Positions 32,539 to 47,500 of a stretch of 64,000 nt of DNA are shown here, one piece after another. The DNA lies in assembly GCF_022581195.2 (NCBI RefSeq), contig NC_061473.1:5084001-5148000 (forward strand), read 5' to 3'. Source of the stretch: Helicoverpa zea (lineage: Eukaryota > Arthropoda > Insecta > Lepidoptera > Noctuidae). Position 1 is the stretch's first letter. Each line of letters begins with the position of its first letter. The translations under genes and the position numbers were made by a program. Under the pieces are notes generated by a model that saw nothing but the letters and a program-made list of their open reading frames with translations, searched no databases and had not been told where the DNA came from.

Positions 32539-35500
32539 CTAAAGAAGATGGCGTGATTCAGAATGAAAGGTACGAAGAGATAGTTTTAACGCATTATTTT
32601 TATTTAATTTGTATTTATAATAGTTTATAAGGTTGTTATATGTAACAGGAACCTTCCCTGTCGACTTCTTCTGCTGTTGAGTGCTTCAACAATATTTATT
32701 TTACTGGGTTAATCGTAGTCCCATCTTCAATAATTTTTCATGTATAATTCGCGTGTATAATGTTGCGTTTCCGGAGTTTGCCATTTAATTCTTGCACGTT
32801 AGTTATGATTGACTTCCCAATAGTAAACAAAGTACAAAATACTGCTGTGTATGTGAACTAGCTAACTTCAAAAACGCAAAGATATGTGGTGTGAACTGTA
32901 ACCTGGTTTACTTACATTTATAAAATGAAAAGTGTTTGCTGTCTTTGGCCTTTCCAAGCATAAATTCCAGTCCATCCATTCTGAAGAGTGGTTCCGTTAC
33001 TATTGCTTTCGTCACTTTGTCTAAATGCTAAAAAAAAAGTTATATTTTAAAATATTCCTTTTTCATATAGCTAATTAGACCTAAACCATCATCCACTAAA
33101 GTAAGCACCCGATATCGTTTTGAACCCAAAAGTCATATTGAAAGCTTACAAAACTCGGAATATTTGAGCTTGGAATTAAATAAGTCTGAAGCTAAGTACT
33201 GACTGCCTAAACATGGTTAAACATGGTTAATCAATGCTTTTGTTTCCTCTGAATGAGTATCGTACGTAATCGTTACCCGTAGTAGGTATATTTGAAATAA
33301 ACATCCCTAACTTTGTAGATCATTAGACCATGAAAAAATGCTCTCAGTTTGTGACTAACCTCAGGAGGCAGCTTAGAATCCAGCATCCTGATCAGACAGC
33401 CGGCCACAGGAGCCAGTGCCACATAATAGTGTACACGATCCGTGTCGGGCAGGCCCCGGGCCACTAGGCGAGCGAAACTAGCGCCCCCACCGCCGCGTAT
33501 ACATACTCGAGATACTACGGCCATGAGGATCTGAAATTGAAGTGGCAAAATGGTTGAGGTTGGTATAGAAATTATTAGGGGCTTCTGAAAATTCTATGAG
33601 TTCGTTTAAGATCCATTTGGGTTATTTCACTGAAAATAGCCCCACCAAAATGTTCCTAGCCTGAAAATATCCTCTTTAATACTTCGTCAACATAATATTA
33701 TTACCATGAACAGTGTATGTAAAAAAGGTATGTCTTTTTCCAGTCTTAAAAAGTTCAAAATTCAAGCGTGCCATAAGTCGGAGAATCCGCGATTTTGACT
33801 GCCAAATTAATGAAAGACAGCCTAGAAAATGACTCACACTTTCTACCATAATAATTTCTTTTGGAAAATACATACCTGGTGGGACAAAGTTTCCATCAAC
33901 ATGTAATAGGTACCTGATAGGTCCTGCCCAGTAGCAGCTCGTTCTGACTGTCGCAGGCTTCTGGCTGCGTCAGCAGTAGGGGTGCCAGGTGTAGTGTCAT
34001 CCCTAACGCTCTGGCTAAGCCATGGTACAAGTTCAGCATGTTAGTGAGGATACCTGACAGGTCCTGCCCAATAGTAGCTCATTCTGACTGTCGCAGGCTT
34101 CTGGCTTAGTCAGCAGCAGGGGTGCCAGGTGAAGCGTCATCTCTAACGCTCTGGCTAAACCGTGGTACAGGTCGAAGCAAGTCGCGCATAGCTTGATCTG
34201 TCGCGACTCTAAGTGAGCGTCTATACTGACGCGATCCATCTAAATGCACATTCAAGGATTAATTGTTATCAAACTGAAATAAAATTTGGTTCTTTACAAA
34301 AGGTTGGTCATTCGTTCAAGGTTCCCTGGATTTGTTGCAGTTTTTAGGCGATGCCAGTTCTTTAAAACAATGGACCTTGACGGTTATTTATTATGATTTT
34401 TGGCCTTTATTTTGTTTAAAAACTTGATTGGAGGGTCATATGATCAAGGGACTTATGTTTATATTTGATAGCTACCTTCTGCTAATCTCCTCTCTTACCT
34501 CCTGCATCATCGTGATGAACTCTGAGAAGGCCCAGTTGAGTTGACTGAGCAGCGAGTTGAGGTACGCCGCCGCGGCAACTGGATGACCCGACAAGTAGTC
34601 CTTTATCCGACTCTGGATCACTTCCGAGGGGCAGGGACCTTCGTAATCAAAGAAGATTTGCAATTTTGATGCAATGTTTACAAGATGGCGCAATTTACAT
34701 ATCTAGTTTTTGAGCTTAAACCAAAATATCCCACAATGTGCTCACCAATACGCATGCCCAGCACGGTGAGTACCTATGGGTAATTTCCCCTCAACTCGGG
34801 GGAGCTTTTATTCAGGGGTGGTTTGGGCTCCAACAACGAATGTACAATTTTGTGAGGTGTTTGATTAATTAAAGAGTACTTACCAAAACACTGACTCATA
34901 AGTCCTGCGTCTACTTTTGCACCGAGGTTGTTGACTGTCGGTTCTCTGTCGCCATATCTATGTGAAAGAACACGTCATAACTTCTATTAGCTTATGTACG
35001 GTTTCCCATTCACGGCTTAACCGAGCCATGAAAGATTTTACAACTTTTCACCAGCACTTCCAAACGTCGAAAATATCAATTTACATTGATGCAATGTATC
35101 TCCGTCGTAACGTTCACTTCAATGGGTTCCATTTAGATATTGCGCCGATAAATCTCAATGATGTAAGGCCAATATATTTCAACGCAGATTGCTGCTCACT
35201 TACACTAACAGATATTGACCAGGCGATCATTTTAATGGGGATTTGAGACCCTCGTTTGTTTTATAGAATGGTGCGCTTAAGATTTTGCCAACAATAAAGG
35301 GTGATAATGTTGCTTGTTGAGAAAGGAATAGCGAATGAAGGATACCAGATTTTATCCTTTTTTGAGTGTGTAAAATTATTGGACATTGTCTGCCTCTTAT
35401 TCTGACAGTAGACAACATTTTCAAGTAGTAGTTGCTTAAAGGTAAATTCATCAGGTATCATATAAAACAGCATGCGGTTTTAAAACCTGGCAACTATAAA

Positions 35501-38500
35501 TAAGGCCTTCTTAAAATATGTTTCTCAGACAACGCTATTACAAAAGTCTAGCGAACAATGTTCATGTATTCTTGAAAAAAATTTAGAGACAGCAGTAAAA
35601 AAATAGTTTTAATAAGTAAAAAGCACGCTAATCAAGTATTGTCATCAAAACTCAGATCGTGTGCAAAATTTCATCCTAATCGAACACCGGGAAGTGGGTC
35701 AAATTAAGATTTCAAAATTTTCTTACATACATATTTAGTTACAAGTGAAGCTAAGTAATATAAGAGTATTCAAAATATTGTGTAACATAATATCCATAAT
35801 AAACTATGTAAAATCGTACCTGGCAGCCAAATGTGGCCACTGTCGATGTCGGAAGCCGAACCCTGAGCCGTGCCAGAATCTGACAAGCACCCAGTTGGAC
35901 TGCGCCCACGCACGGTTCTGATACGGACGCACCAGCTCCTCTACCATTGACATCTGTCTGGAGCAATGGAAGTATGCACTGTATTTGTGAAGTGTTTATA
36001 CTTAGGAGATGGATTAGACAGATTAGACCATCTTTTTGTTACTTGATAGATAAAAGGTGATGGGAAGCTATTATTGCCGCGCGGAGACACCAGCAACATT
36101 AGAGAGAAGTCTTTTAAAAGGGAGTTGGTACGCTGTTTTATAAGAGGTTTGAAAGAAGTGTTGTTCTTGTGGTATAATGCCTTATAGTTGACGCTCTTAA
36201 CAAACTTACTAAACGTACTTGTGAGCCTAGGTCTCTGATAGCCTTACTCCTACTGTGAATTAAATTCACAGATAACAGTATCTGATTGTCTTGCCAATTT
36301 TACGGACACTGAGTACAATTAAGCAGGGTCTGCTAGCTTGAACCCTGGAGCTTGAGAGAAGTAGTTCAGGGTACCAAAAAAGTTACATTGACATTCCATT
36401 TTTCATAAATAAACCAAGTAAGTGAAATCTACATAATGAAATCTACAGGTATGATATTTATTATTTACTCACTGTTTAAGCGGTACTCTTTCAATAGCTC
36501 TCATAGTGGCCGGTTGTGTGGCGAAGGACGCTAGTGTTTGAACTAGAGACTCTCTGGTACTAGCCAACACTATGCGCTGGTCTGCGAACTCAGCACAAAG
36601 GAACGATGCGCAGGATACCACCAGCTCTTCCCATTCTGAGAGAAAAAAAATAATTAAATACTCTAAACTTTGGTGGCTGGACAAGTCTCTTTTGGGTATA
36701 GGATCTTATTGGATTTAAAAAGTACCTACAGTTCGTGCCAGTTAGAGTGTGTAGAAATAAGTCATTTAACTCCTTGCTTCTTATAGATAGATCTTGTCGA
36801 GAAGCTTTACTTGTCCGAAGGCGTCTAGTTTTGACTTCATAATATGATGCCAGTCAAACATATAACAAACAAAATACTACTGTGCATGTGAGGCGTCAAA
36901 TGGCTTGTTGCAGAAATGCAAATAAAATTAAAAATTACAGACAAAACTGAGGGACCAAAGGGCACGTATCGAAGGACTAAAAAGATCTAAATCTATAATA
37001 ACCTATATAAACGAATACAAGTTTAACCAGAAATACTCAAACGTTTCTTGACACTACTCATAAAACTCTTTTCGCTAGAGCTTTTTGCCATAACAATAAA
37101 ACACTGACGTTTGAGTCTTTAAAATTAAGTGAAGTTTAAATATTCGGGTGCAAGTCACCTGGTATCTGCTGCACCGGCACAGTGGGATGCATGTAAAGCC
37201 TCAGAGTATTGCACAGTTCCAACATGGCGTCCACATGGTATTCCGGCACGAAGGCGAACAGAGACTCTGCAAATTCTTGGCCGCCTGTATCTAAGCCCAA
37301 AATAATCCGTAATATGTGCTGTGGTACTTAAGCCCTGACATTATCTACGTATACTGCTATAAGGCTGAAGAGTTTTCTTGGACATGCAAATTTTAGGAAC
37401 TATTGGAATTATTTGAAAAAGTATTTCAGTATTTATCCAGGAAGGTTACTTTTTATCTAGGTAGATGGAGTAGTTCCAAAGGGACCAAATGAAACCGCAG
37501 GTGGTTTATTATTATTAAATGAGAATCGACGAAGATATGCATGGATTGCTTGATAGACGGTGTGTGTGTGAGTAGAAAAGAGTTAACTTGAAATATGATT
37601 TTAGAAAAGATCTATGAAAAAAAAGACCAAGCTGTGCTTATTCCAAATGGAATTGGAAAAAGTGCATGAAGATAAATCCACAAAAATATATTTGTATATA
37701 TTATATTGTATATATTTTATGTAATTATAAAAGGTATATATTTAATTTATTAAGGTATTATACATATATATTCTTTTTATTAGTATAAAGTTGCACATTT
37801 GCCCTACCCCATCAAATCACTCTTTCACTGTAAGGTTGGCTGTAAGAGAACCCAACACTGGGTTAAGCTCGCCGTTGTACATAATCTCTCTGTTTTCAGT
37901 GTGTCAAATGTATTTATGTGTGCAATAAAGAATAATAAAAAGTAGTATTTGCATAGTTCATTGATTTTTTCATCACTTAAGCAATCTTTAACTCTTTGAA
38001 AACCTTTCATTACAGTTTGTTATCACTATAATTATCAGGTTTGCTTTTGGATTAGCAGACTGAATATTAATGCTTACGATTTGAGGATCCTATTTGTGAA
38101 TTGGACCCTGTTCTAGGAGTTGCCGCTCTTGATGTGGGACTCTGGGGACTGAAAATATTTAAAAGCTGTACATAACACATATTATTACTACGAGCGGCGA
38201 AAGCATTTTGCTCTCAAGAATAAAGTGTTCGATTTCAGGTCAGGAATCAATTATTTTTTTCTAATATGTCATTTACTAAAAGTATCATTGACGGCAATAA
38301 CTGAGGGTGAAAAAAACCTCGTTGAGTTAACCTGGACGAGCGAAAGTGTGGAAGACCTAATCCGCTTTGATCAGGCCTGGTCATTAATACTCATTCTTTA
38401 TCAGTGTGAGAAGAGACTTACGTCCATCAATAGGTTTACAAAAAGATGATGATGAGCACGAACCTTTGATCAGAACTGGAGGTATATTCAAGCTGCAGTG

Positions 38501-41500
38501 ATGCGTAACTGGTGCCTCCCAGTAGAGAGCTTTTGCCGGGAAGTATTTCCTTACTCGCCACCTGTGCATACTGAACAAAGGTCAATTTATGAAGAATCAA
38601 TGTAAAAGTATTAGGTAAAGGCTGGTGTATAAAATACAAAGGTAAAATGTTAATCAAGTTAAAACCATATTTTTTACAGTTAAGCAAAATTAGATTTATG
38701 GTTAAAGGTAATTAGTTAAATACTGTTTTTTTGCAAAAAAAAAAAAATCAGAGAGTGTGCTGTGGCAACATGAGAAAAAAGGAGCCGTGTTTTAGTAATT
38801 TCCATCATTTAACATAATCAACGATAGAATAATATTTTAGACCATATTTTAGACCACATACAGATACATTCACATGTATCGTTGGATTTCTATTATCCAT
38901 CCGTTGATTTGCGATTAGAGCTTAAATTTTGACGTTTGCTCCTTGTAAATTATATGAAACATTGTATGTTAATTAAAATGCTAAATTGAAATTGCAAAAC
39001 TCACTTGCACATGTGTGGCGTAGTCCGGGTCTGAAGAAAGTCGTAACGAGTGCAGGGTCCCGGAGAAGTGTTTTGCTAGTTCCGTCTGTCTCTGCTTCGT
39101 CCATATTGCGCCTATCACCCACGCCATTTGTAACGCTCCTGCTTCTAACTTCTCCTATCAGAGATATTGTTTTATTTTAAGTTCTCTAGTAAATCTTGCC
39201 TTAACTTAACTCAAATTAGGCAATCCTAATGTTATTTTTGACTAGATTCGTCGAATTCAACTTTTGAAAATTAATAGATCCTTTTATTTATCCCTTTATT
39301 TATTTCTAGTCGTTAATGTAATTATGCACTTAGCAAAAAAGTTAGCTATAAGTGCTGACCTCGTAAACCGTTTTGGATCTCTCTAACTCCTTGAGCATAT
39401 TTTCCATTAATTGTTTTTTAATCTTATCTTCTTCCGACTGTATATTCTCAGCACCTGAATAAAAATTATGTATATCGTTAATGCGCTTTCGCTTCGCTAT
39501 GCTATCTACGCGTTTTGTTAATGGCGTTGTTTATCTAACAAAGCTTTCACACGAGCGGAAAAAAATTGTAGCGCTATTTCAGGTGGCATCTTTGTACCGA
39601 AAGTTTTCAGTCGTTTGCTGTCTATACGAGCATGGTCGTGGGGAAAAATCGAGCGGACCATCCGTTAGAGTGAAAGCGCAGTAAAAAATAATAAACTAAA
39701 AGTGCTTCTTATTATAGGTTTTTGAATGAAATCGATGTACCACATCAATGTGTCAAGGATCTTGTACTACAAGTATATAGGTAGGTACACTAGGTACATT
39801 ATAAAGGATGAAACAGACCTGTCCCAGTCTGCAGCTCCGCGGTAACAGTGTATATCCGATGTTCGATGTCGTGCAGACAATCCGCCATGTCCAGTTGATT
39901 GTCTCTGAGCTCACATAACTGTGATAATAAAACAAGACGGTTAAAGGATTTTATGTTATCACTTAAATGCAGTTTGTTGAACAATGTTACGTTACAATTT
40001 GTAGGTGATGTGTGCTATGGAAAAATTACTAGACTGTTTACTTGTGAAAGAAATACTGAATTAAGAAAAGAAAATTATTCTGGCAAGATTAATTCCGTAA
40101 TGTCAAAAACAATTGATACAATACTTGAGAAATTAAGGACACTCAGGAAAAACGACCTTTTGGAGATAATTTAATAAGGCGGACAACCTCAAAGAACGCC
40201 AAACTTCCCTGTAAAATATCTCAAGACTTTTCCCTTTTCGACTAACATTTGCAATTCTTGTTGCAATTTTTACAGGCTAACAGATGTTCAAAGCAAACAG
40301 AAACATCAGTAAACTGCATACCACGCGGTGTGCAGGCGAGACGTGACCACGAGGTTTATAGTCGTGGGACACGCTACTGTGCATAGACATACAGACAAGT
40401 TGTAAACTTTATTGTACGTGACAGAGACAATGTGGTTTTTAACATCAAAACGTTTGGGCGGTTTCGGCTTTTAAAACAATCAAAATTAAGTAAAGGTTCA
40501 AATTCCAGACTTGATAATTTCCTCCTTTTTATGACTTTGTATGAAGAAGATGACCGCTTCAGAGAATCATTTAAGTGCGAAAAATATCACCCACGTTTAT
40601 ATATCTTTCTAGCATAATTATGTATAAATATAGATGGTTGATGGTTATTATTAAGACTTTTTATTACTACAATAACTGAGCCATTTACATCTATTCATTG
40701 TGATCAATGTTTTTATTTGTTTCCTACTTTCCCTAAAATAAAAGAAGCAAATAGAATAACAGAACGTTCATTCAGCAATATATCCCCTTTCATCCCCATA
40801 CATACCTTCTCAGCATGCTTGATAGCCGCCCCATGGTACAAGGCGAGCAGGCCGTCGACCAGGCGAAGGTATGCCGACCTGATGTCAATGGAGCCAGCAC
40901 CAGGCATCATGGACCTCGTGCCTTTGAGTGCCAGCGCTGTTTCACCTGTTGTTCTGTATGGACAGGTTATGGAGTCAGAAATCTTTGGTGACATTACAAA
41001 AAATATATATTATATGACTTACATGAATACTTTTAAATGGACAATATTTTTTTTACTTTTGTTAAAAGTTAAAAGCTACTTAAATCTCATTTAAATAGGT
41101 TTGTCGGTATTTAAGTTACGAATCGAAATAGGCACGTACATACAGTCTGAAATGGAATTCATCGGCAATATTTTTACTACGTGTTTTACTCATGATTGCT
41201 TTTTTGGCTAATAAAATAGTGAACCAAACTTAAAAAAAAAAACGCACAAAAACTTCCTATTATCAAACTGAAAAATAAAATAAACAAATCAATTTCTACG
41301 AAACAGCAGAATTTGCTTACAACAAGTTTGTATGGAATATTTTGATCCAAGCCACGTGTATGGATTTTAATCAAACAACTGTTCGTATTTTGACGGGTAC
41401 TGTGCGGATTCCCAGAAATTCGTGTTAAGCCGAGAAGTCGAAGTTTTAGGTGCAATGGGAATTACATTTTGAAATGTTGCTATGCAGTATCTTATTTTCA

Positions 41501-44500
41501 TGATATTTTGAAAATGTATGTAATTTTGAAGTATTTACAAGCTACTTTTTAATACACAGGAAGCATTTTTTTCTACGTTTGTTTGTACCCTTAAAGCTCC
41601 GGAAATTCTGAACCCATTTGAAAATTTCTTCCACTGTTGGAAAGCTACACTCTTCACGAGTAGCATAGGCTATATTTTATCCCAGTATCAGTAATAGTTC
41701 CTAAGGGACGGGCGCGAAACCGCGGGAAAACGCCTAGTAATAAATAAAAAATACTTTATCGCCAGAATGCTACGCCGTAGCAGTGGCTACGCCGTAGCCG
41801 GACGCTACGTAGCTTTATTGCATTTTTGTTCAACAGCTATCTCTTTAGTAAATGCCAGCTAACCAATTTTGGTTAGAGGCCAATTTTCACTGCACTAAAA
41901 TACAGCCTTGTTGGGAAATTTCAGAATGTCTACATTACAAGCTTAATAGGTCTAAGTTTAAAAGTGGAAAGTACAAAATTGTGGAAGGCCAAAGAGATTA
42001 TTTTATATGGGAGAAGGTTGTTACATATTTTATAATATTATATAGCATAGCCTATCAGGAAGCTATCTCACGGATATATTATATCTTTTGGTTTCACAGT
42101 TCTCGGATAGTAGTACCTGGCAGAAATTATAAGCAGCCTCTATCGGGTAGATACCTGACACTTTATCAGTAATCAGTGAAACCGGGCTTACATAATCCTA
42201 ATAGTTTTCTATGTATTTCCCTTTTAAAATACCATCTACCTACATACATTAACCATGCTCTCACTTCAAGTAAAATCATTGATATATAAAATAATACAGT
42301 ACCTGTTAGGCACCGGTGGCATCGGAGGATGCATGAACCTCGCCATTGAGGAGATGACCTGAGGCAAGGTCGCTAACCCTGGCGACCCGGCAGCCATGTC
42401 ACTAACACCTGGTGACGTTCAATGGTAGAATGATCAAGGATTGCAAATGTTCTATCCATATTTCTGAAGATCATGATGACCTGAAAATTGTTTGTCGAAG
42501 GGGCAGGAATGGTGAATGAACTAGTTAAAAGGACTGCGTACATTGTTAGCGCTTACAGTAGGCAGGTAGGCACAAGTAGGTTATTATTATTTTCTTTATT
42601 GAAGAAAAAATGTACAATTTCTCAGTAGCAGCCTCTAGTTTGAGCTCATTTCTGACAATAGCTACAGCTACATCATAATCTGCCTAGTCTTTTCTTTTGT
42701 TTTTTAGGTTCGTTTTCCTTTTCCTAACATAGGATATAAAATAGAACCGTCTTTCAAAACCACTAAGTACGTTCAGGTACACAGTAACTTTAAAGTCATC
42801 ATCTTCGCCCGAGCCTTTTCCTAACTATGTTGGGGTCGGCTTCCAGTCTAACCGGATGCAGCTGAGTACCAGTGTTTTACAAGGAGCGACTGCCTATCTG
42901 ACCTCCTCAACCCATTTACTCGGGCAACCCAATACCCTTGTTAAGACACAGTAATTCTAAAGTCATGATGTTATATCAAATGACCACTCCAAGTCGGCGA
43001 GTAGTCCAGGGTCCTTAACAAAAGCGAGTCGTTGTGGGACCAACCGCGCGGCGAGTTGTGATGGACTGACCGCGACCGTCGCGCGCCAGCCTCCCAAGCC
43101 TGATCGGCCAGTCGGGGCACCTCTATACAATGAAATTATATAAAAAAAATGCTGCAATATTGCCATTTGGTTACACCAACCAGTACGGGATTGGTTCAGT
43201 TTGTAGGTCGGATAGTTATCAATATCCTCCATTCATATCCCATTTTCCTTCTTGTAGCTCGGGTAGTACCTACTTTGTAGTATTTTACAGTCAATTAATT
43301 TCTAGACTAAATACGGCAGCCATTTTATGACCTAACACTAACTATGTATGTGGTTACTATTGCACATGAAGATAAGCGGTTACAAAAGGATCACAGATGA
43401 CCTGCTATCAGAGAATAGCATATCTCACGTGCCAATTGTGCGGTGATCTATTAAACACAGAAACGCTGCTTGATAGCAATTAAGGGAAGGTACAGTTCTC
43501 GTCAAACTCTATGGCAGCGCGGCACATTGTGCAAATCACACCATTTTTGTTTAAGATATTGAGTTCGACGAGATCTATAATGCTGGTTGTATTTCTCCGA
43601 CCCCTCCGACCCGAAATAGTGTAACTGAGATGAATTTACCTACATATTTGTAAGTAATAAGTGTTTGTTGTACCTTACCTGTATCAATTCCTCCAGCGCG
43701 ATTGTAGTTAGGTTCAAAACTCTGTATGAATGGATTGTCTTCTCCCAAAACACCCACTAGGTCTTGTCTGTCAAAAATTGGTATTTATTAAAGGTTCCGA
43801 CAGTAGCGATTACATTAACCTCTACAATACAGCCCAATCGTACAGGCTAAACAAGCTCTTCTCCGCGGTTCCCAGAGTTCCCACGGTACTATTTCCTGCA
43901 CTTGGATAAAAAAGTACCCAATGTCCTTTCTCAGACTTTAGACTAGCTATGTAATAGGCAAAGCCACAGCTCTCTATAAATTAGATATGGAGATTTACAA
44001 GTACTTTTTCCGTCAATTTTTGTCTTTCTTACCTCAATGTCCTGACTAGAAAGGGCAATACTCCACCAAGACGGTCAACGTTGTAGAAGTCCAGTTCTCC
44101 GTCAATAAACGTTCGAGCCGGCAAGTGGGGGTTTGTATGTCTAGAAATAAATGTCTTTTAAATATACGGCGTGTGTAAGAGTTTATTTAATTTCTACTTT
44201 ATGTACAAACTGTAAAATGTAGTTTAGAAAATAATGAGATATTTTTGTGAAAAGTCCAAGACTAAGATTGAAATTAGCGTCAACATAAATGTCAGTTTTC
44301 TTAACGCAACTGTTTACTCATTCACTTTTAATTTTCAAAATAAACAGCTGTGTTAAAGAAAAGGGGCTAATGATGATCACTGATATTCTATATGATGAAT
44401 GTTATTAATATTTTGTGCCTGTGTCAAATCAGAATTCTGTGTATGGAGATAAGAATTTTAAAGCTGCATTTGTGTGAGACAAGACAGTCCAATCTCAAAT

Positions 44501-47500
44501 TCTATACTCGCCTAAAAGACGTACACTTGTACAAGATACATAAATGCAATAAAGTGAATTCTTTCTATCTCACTGTAACTTTAGAGCGATATAAAACATT
44601 CTAACACGGAATGCTATATCACCCCGAGGAAGAGACGTGTGAATTTCTATTTAAAGATAAGCTAAACCCACGGAGAAAAGAAATATAGCGGAGATGTCAT
44701 AAGGAATATGGGTCAGGCGCCTGCTTGTAGGTCAAGCAACGTATAGAAGGCGTGATCAGTCAGTTACTAGAGGTAGAACTAACGAGACGTTCAGAGTCCT
44801 TGTCAAATCAAAACCAATCTGTCAAAGATTGGTCTTGATTGATTGGTGATTTTATTTTGAAAATAATGGATGGGTTCCCCAAAAGGCGTATAAGGGCGGA
44901 GCTAGTAACGTGCCTCGTCTCCCGAACACCCGCATTTAGGCGCGCTACTGTCTTTTTTATTTTTTGCGTTATGACATCTCCGCTAGTCTTTTGTTCTCCA
45001 TGGTGTTACCCTTATCAGTTAGCTTGATATATGAGGGTGCAGTTTATTCAAATATATTGTTATATTATGTAAGGGCTGTCCTTTTAGCGGGATTTTGGAA
45101 AGTGAATAAAATGGGCTATTCGGAAAATAGTTTTAGATGACATTTTTATTTTCAATTGGATGGTGTTTTTTGGTAGGGTTTCGTTATTTTATTAAAATAC
45201 ATACTGCATTAGATGCAAATGATTTGAGCTATCAAAGCTATCAAAGTTTTTATAGATATAGTATTGTATATATATATTGATATGGTGAATTTTTATGTAT
45301 TAGTTTATAAGTATTGTAATGTACGATATATGTGTATTTGTATTTTTATGGGCCCTAGTTGCCTGAAATAAAGGATTAAAAAAAAATAAAAGGACATCCA
45401 AATTGGTTAACAATTGAGCACTAGACAACTATCATTATGAATTAAAGTATACTAGCTGTTTTCCAATCGTTTCACTCTCTTTTAAATGAACGAAACAATT
45501 TCAGAGCTGGAAAACTTGTCAGTTTTAATTGTAACATGTAGACAAGTCTGTTGTACAAGTATATATCTAGTCAGACATACATATATGTAACTGAGTTACT
45601 ACACATTATCATAAAGTCACAAGAAAATCTTACGGATTCCCAATAGGGTTTTCATTCCACAGCCTCAACACAGCAGTGAGGAGCCTCGAGTGGCAGCACC
45701 ACGATATCGCCGGCGAATTCCGCGAGATGTTGAACAGCCTCTGAAATATGGCCTCCTGACACTTTTTATCGCGAAATTCGGTTACCCGAAATAAATAGAA
45801 CCAAGTACAATTTAAATAATATCGGGACACCTTTTCACACACGGTCGGTTAGCCCCATGCTAAGTTATTAATTAATTTGTGTTATGGGTGCTAACACAAC
45901 TGATAAACTACACATAGCCACCATGTAGGTATACATATTTATAAATACATGTAACATCCAGACCACAGCCAACAAGCATGTTCATCACACAAATGTCGAC
46001 CGAACCGGGAATCGAACCCGGGACCTCAGATTCGGCAGTCAGGCATGGTGACCATTGCGCCATCGAGGTCGTCTCTTTGTAATCTGACTGATACCTTTCC
46101 CCACTTTTCTATATAATTTATTCGTCCATATTACACTAAATAAATTCCTCATTTAAAGAACTTCAGAGGAAAAAACAAATAATGTTCAGATTACCATATC
46201 GAGAATGCAGTTGTCCATGATATACCGTCGGAACTTCTCCAGGAATATCTTCCTGGTGGAGGGCACCATGTTCGTGCCGTCAGTGTTGTCCAGCAGAAGC
46301 AGGAGGAACTCTAGCTGTTGCCAAAAATGTACTTTAATATATAGGCCACCTAATTCAGAGTTTCTTTGATCTTGAAGAAAATTCATTGCAGACAAAAACA
46401 ATTGGATTTGGGGCACTATTCTTGATGACTTCACTACTTTGGAGATGCTACGATGGATTTTCTCAATTTTGAAAAAAATAGGCAAGAAAATCATGTTCTG
46501 CTTATTTATTTTCCTTCTGTAAGACTAGTTTAGAATTTTTGAAAAGTGGAGCGGAGCGGGGAAATATTTAACAACCAATACAATTTCTTCGCTCAGTGAC
46601 ACTTTGCGAATTGGGAAAAGACGAGATGTTTTCAAAAACGAAAATCTATTGGTTGTTTAAACACTTTTGTACACCATAGTCTAGACCTAAGTACTTGCCT
46701 TCAAGGCACACTGAATTTTCTGCAATGCAATAACTGCATCTGCCAGTTATTTTGCATAACAACCGTCCAATGCGGGAAAGGCGCCAAAAGCAAAACGTTT
46801 TTTCGCGAATCGACCGTGAACTTTATGTGTTAGGCCTTCCTAGAGGTCACGGGTTTTGGCATGTTGTATCGGTATGCTTGTAGGTAGTTAGTATTGGTTC
46901 AGCTGGCATAAATATGCTATAAATATAAACGGTTTTATTTTTAGATATAGTGCCTTTTGCTTTGTAGTTATTGGTTGCCTTGTCATGGTTAGATGTAACC
47001 TAAAGAAAAAGAGAAATAAACTATTCCATTACTCTTCTTCAATCAATCTAGCGTTTTATTACCTTCGTAGGTAAGCAAGATATCGAAATTGTTGCATATT
47101 TATTGAAAAAGCTGATGCTATGGTCAGGATTATGATTGTGAATTATTTTATGTTAGGTTCTTTTCAACAAAAATACGAGATGCATTCAGAACCCACCTGC
47201 ACCTGCACTCTGAAATGATATTTTATCTGGTACTTATTATTTGCTTATTTATTTAGCTTATTTTACCTGTACTTGTTCCAAGGGAGCTACCGCTTTCGTG
47301 ATCTTACTGCAGTCCTCTCTGTACTGTGCTTCCAAAGCTGAGTCGTCTTGCACTGTCGGCAGTAGTTTAGATATTTTCTCTGAAATTATTTGAATAGTTC
47401 AATTAGTTGTATGTAGTTACTTCGGTAACATAGTTATGCGTGCTATAAATCGGTTTGTTCCTAAATTCGCAATTTTATATAGGTGTTACAAAAATATGAG

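Noticed and set aside
33676..33873. Candidate RNF123 exon in the unresolved gap (MYFPKEIIMVESVSHF)
   Set aside because: No similarity to the missing segment and no acceptor/donor pair that keeps phase.
39899..40174. A 91-codon plus-strand frame
   Set aside because: Antisense to an RNF123 exon at its start and otherwise intronic; composition is Lys/Asn-rich, as expected by chance.
46000..46072. Possible tRNA gene
   Set aside because: A and B boxes are present but no cloverleaf or acceptor pairing can be drawn, and a SINE body follows.
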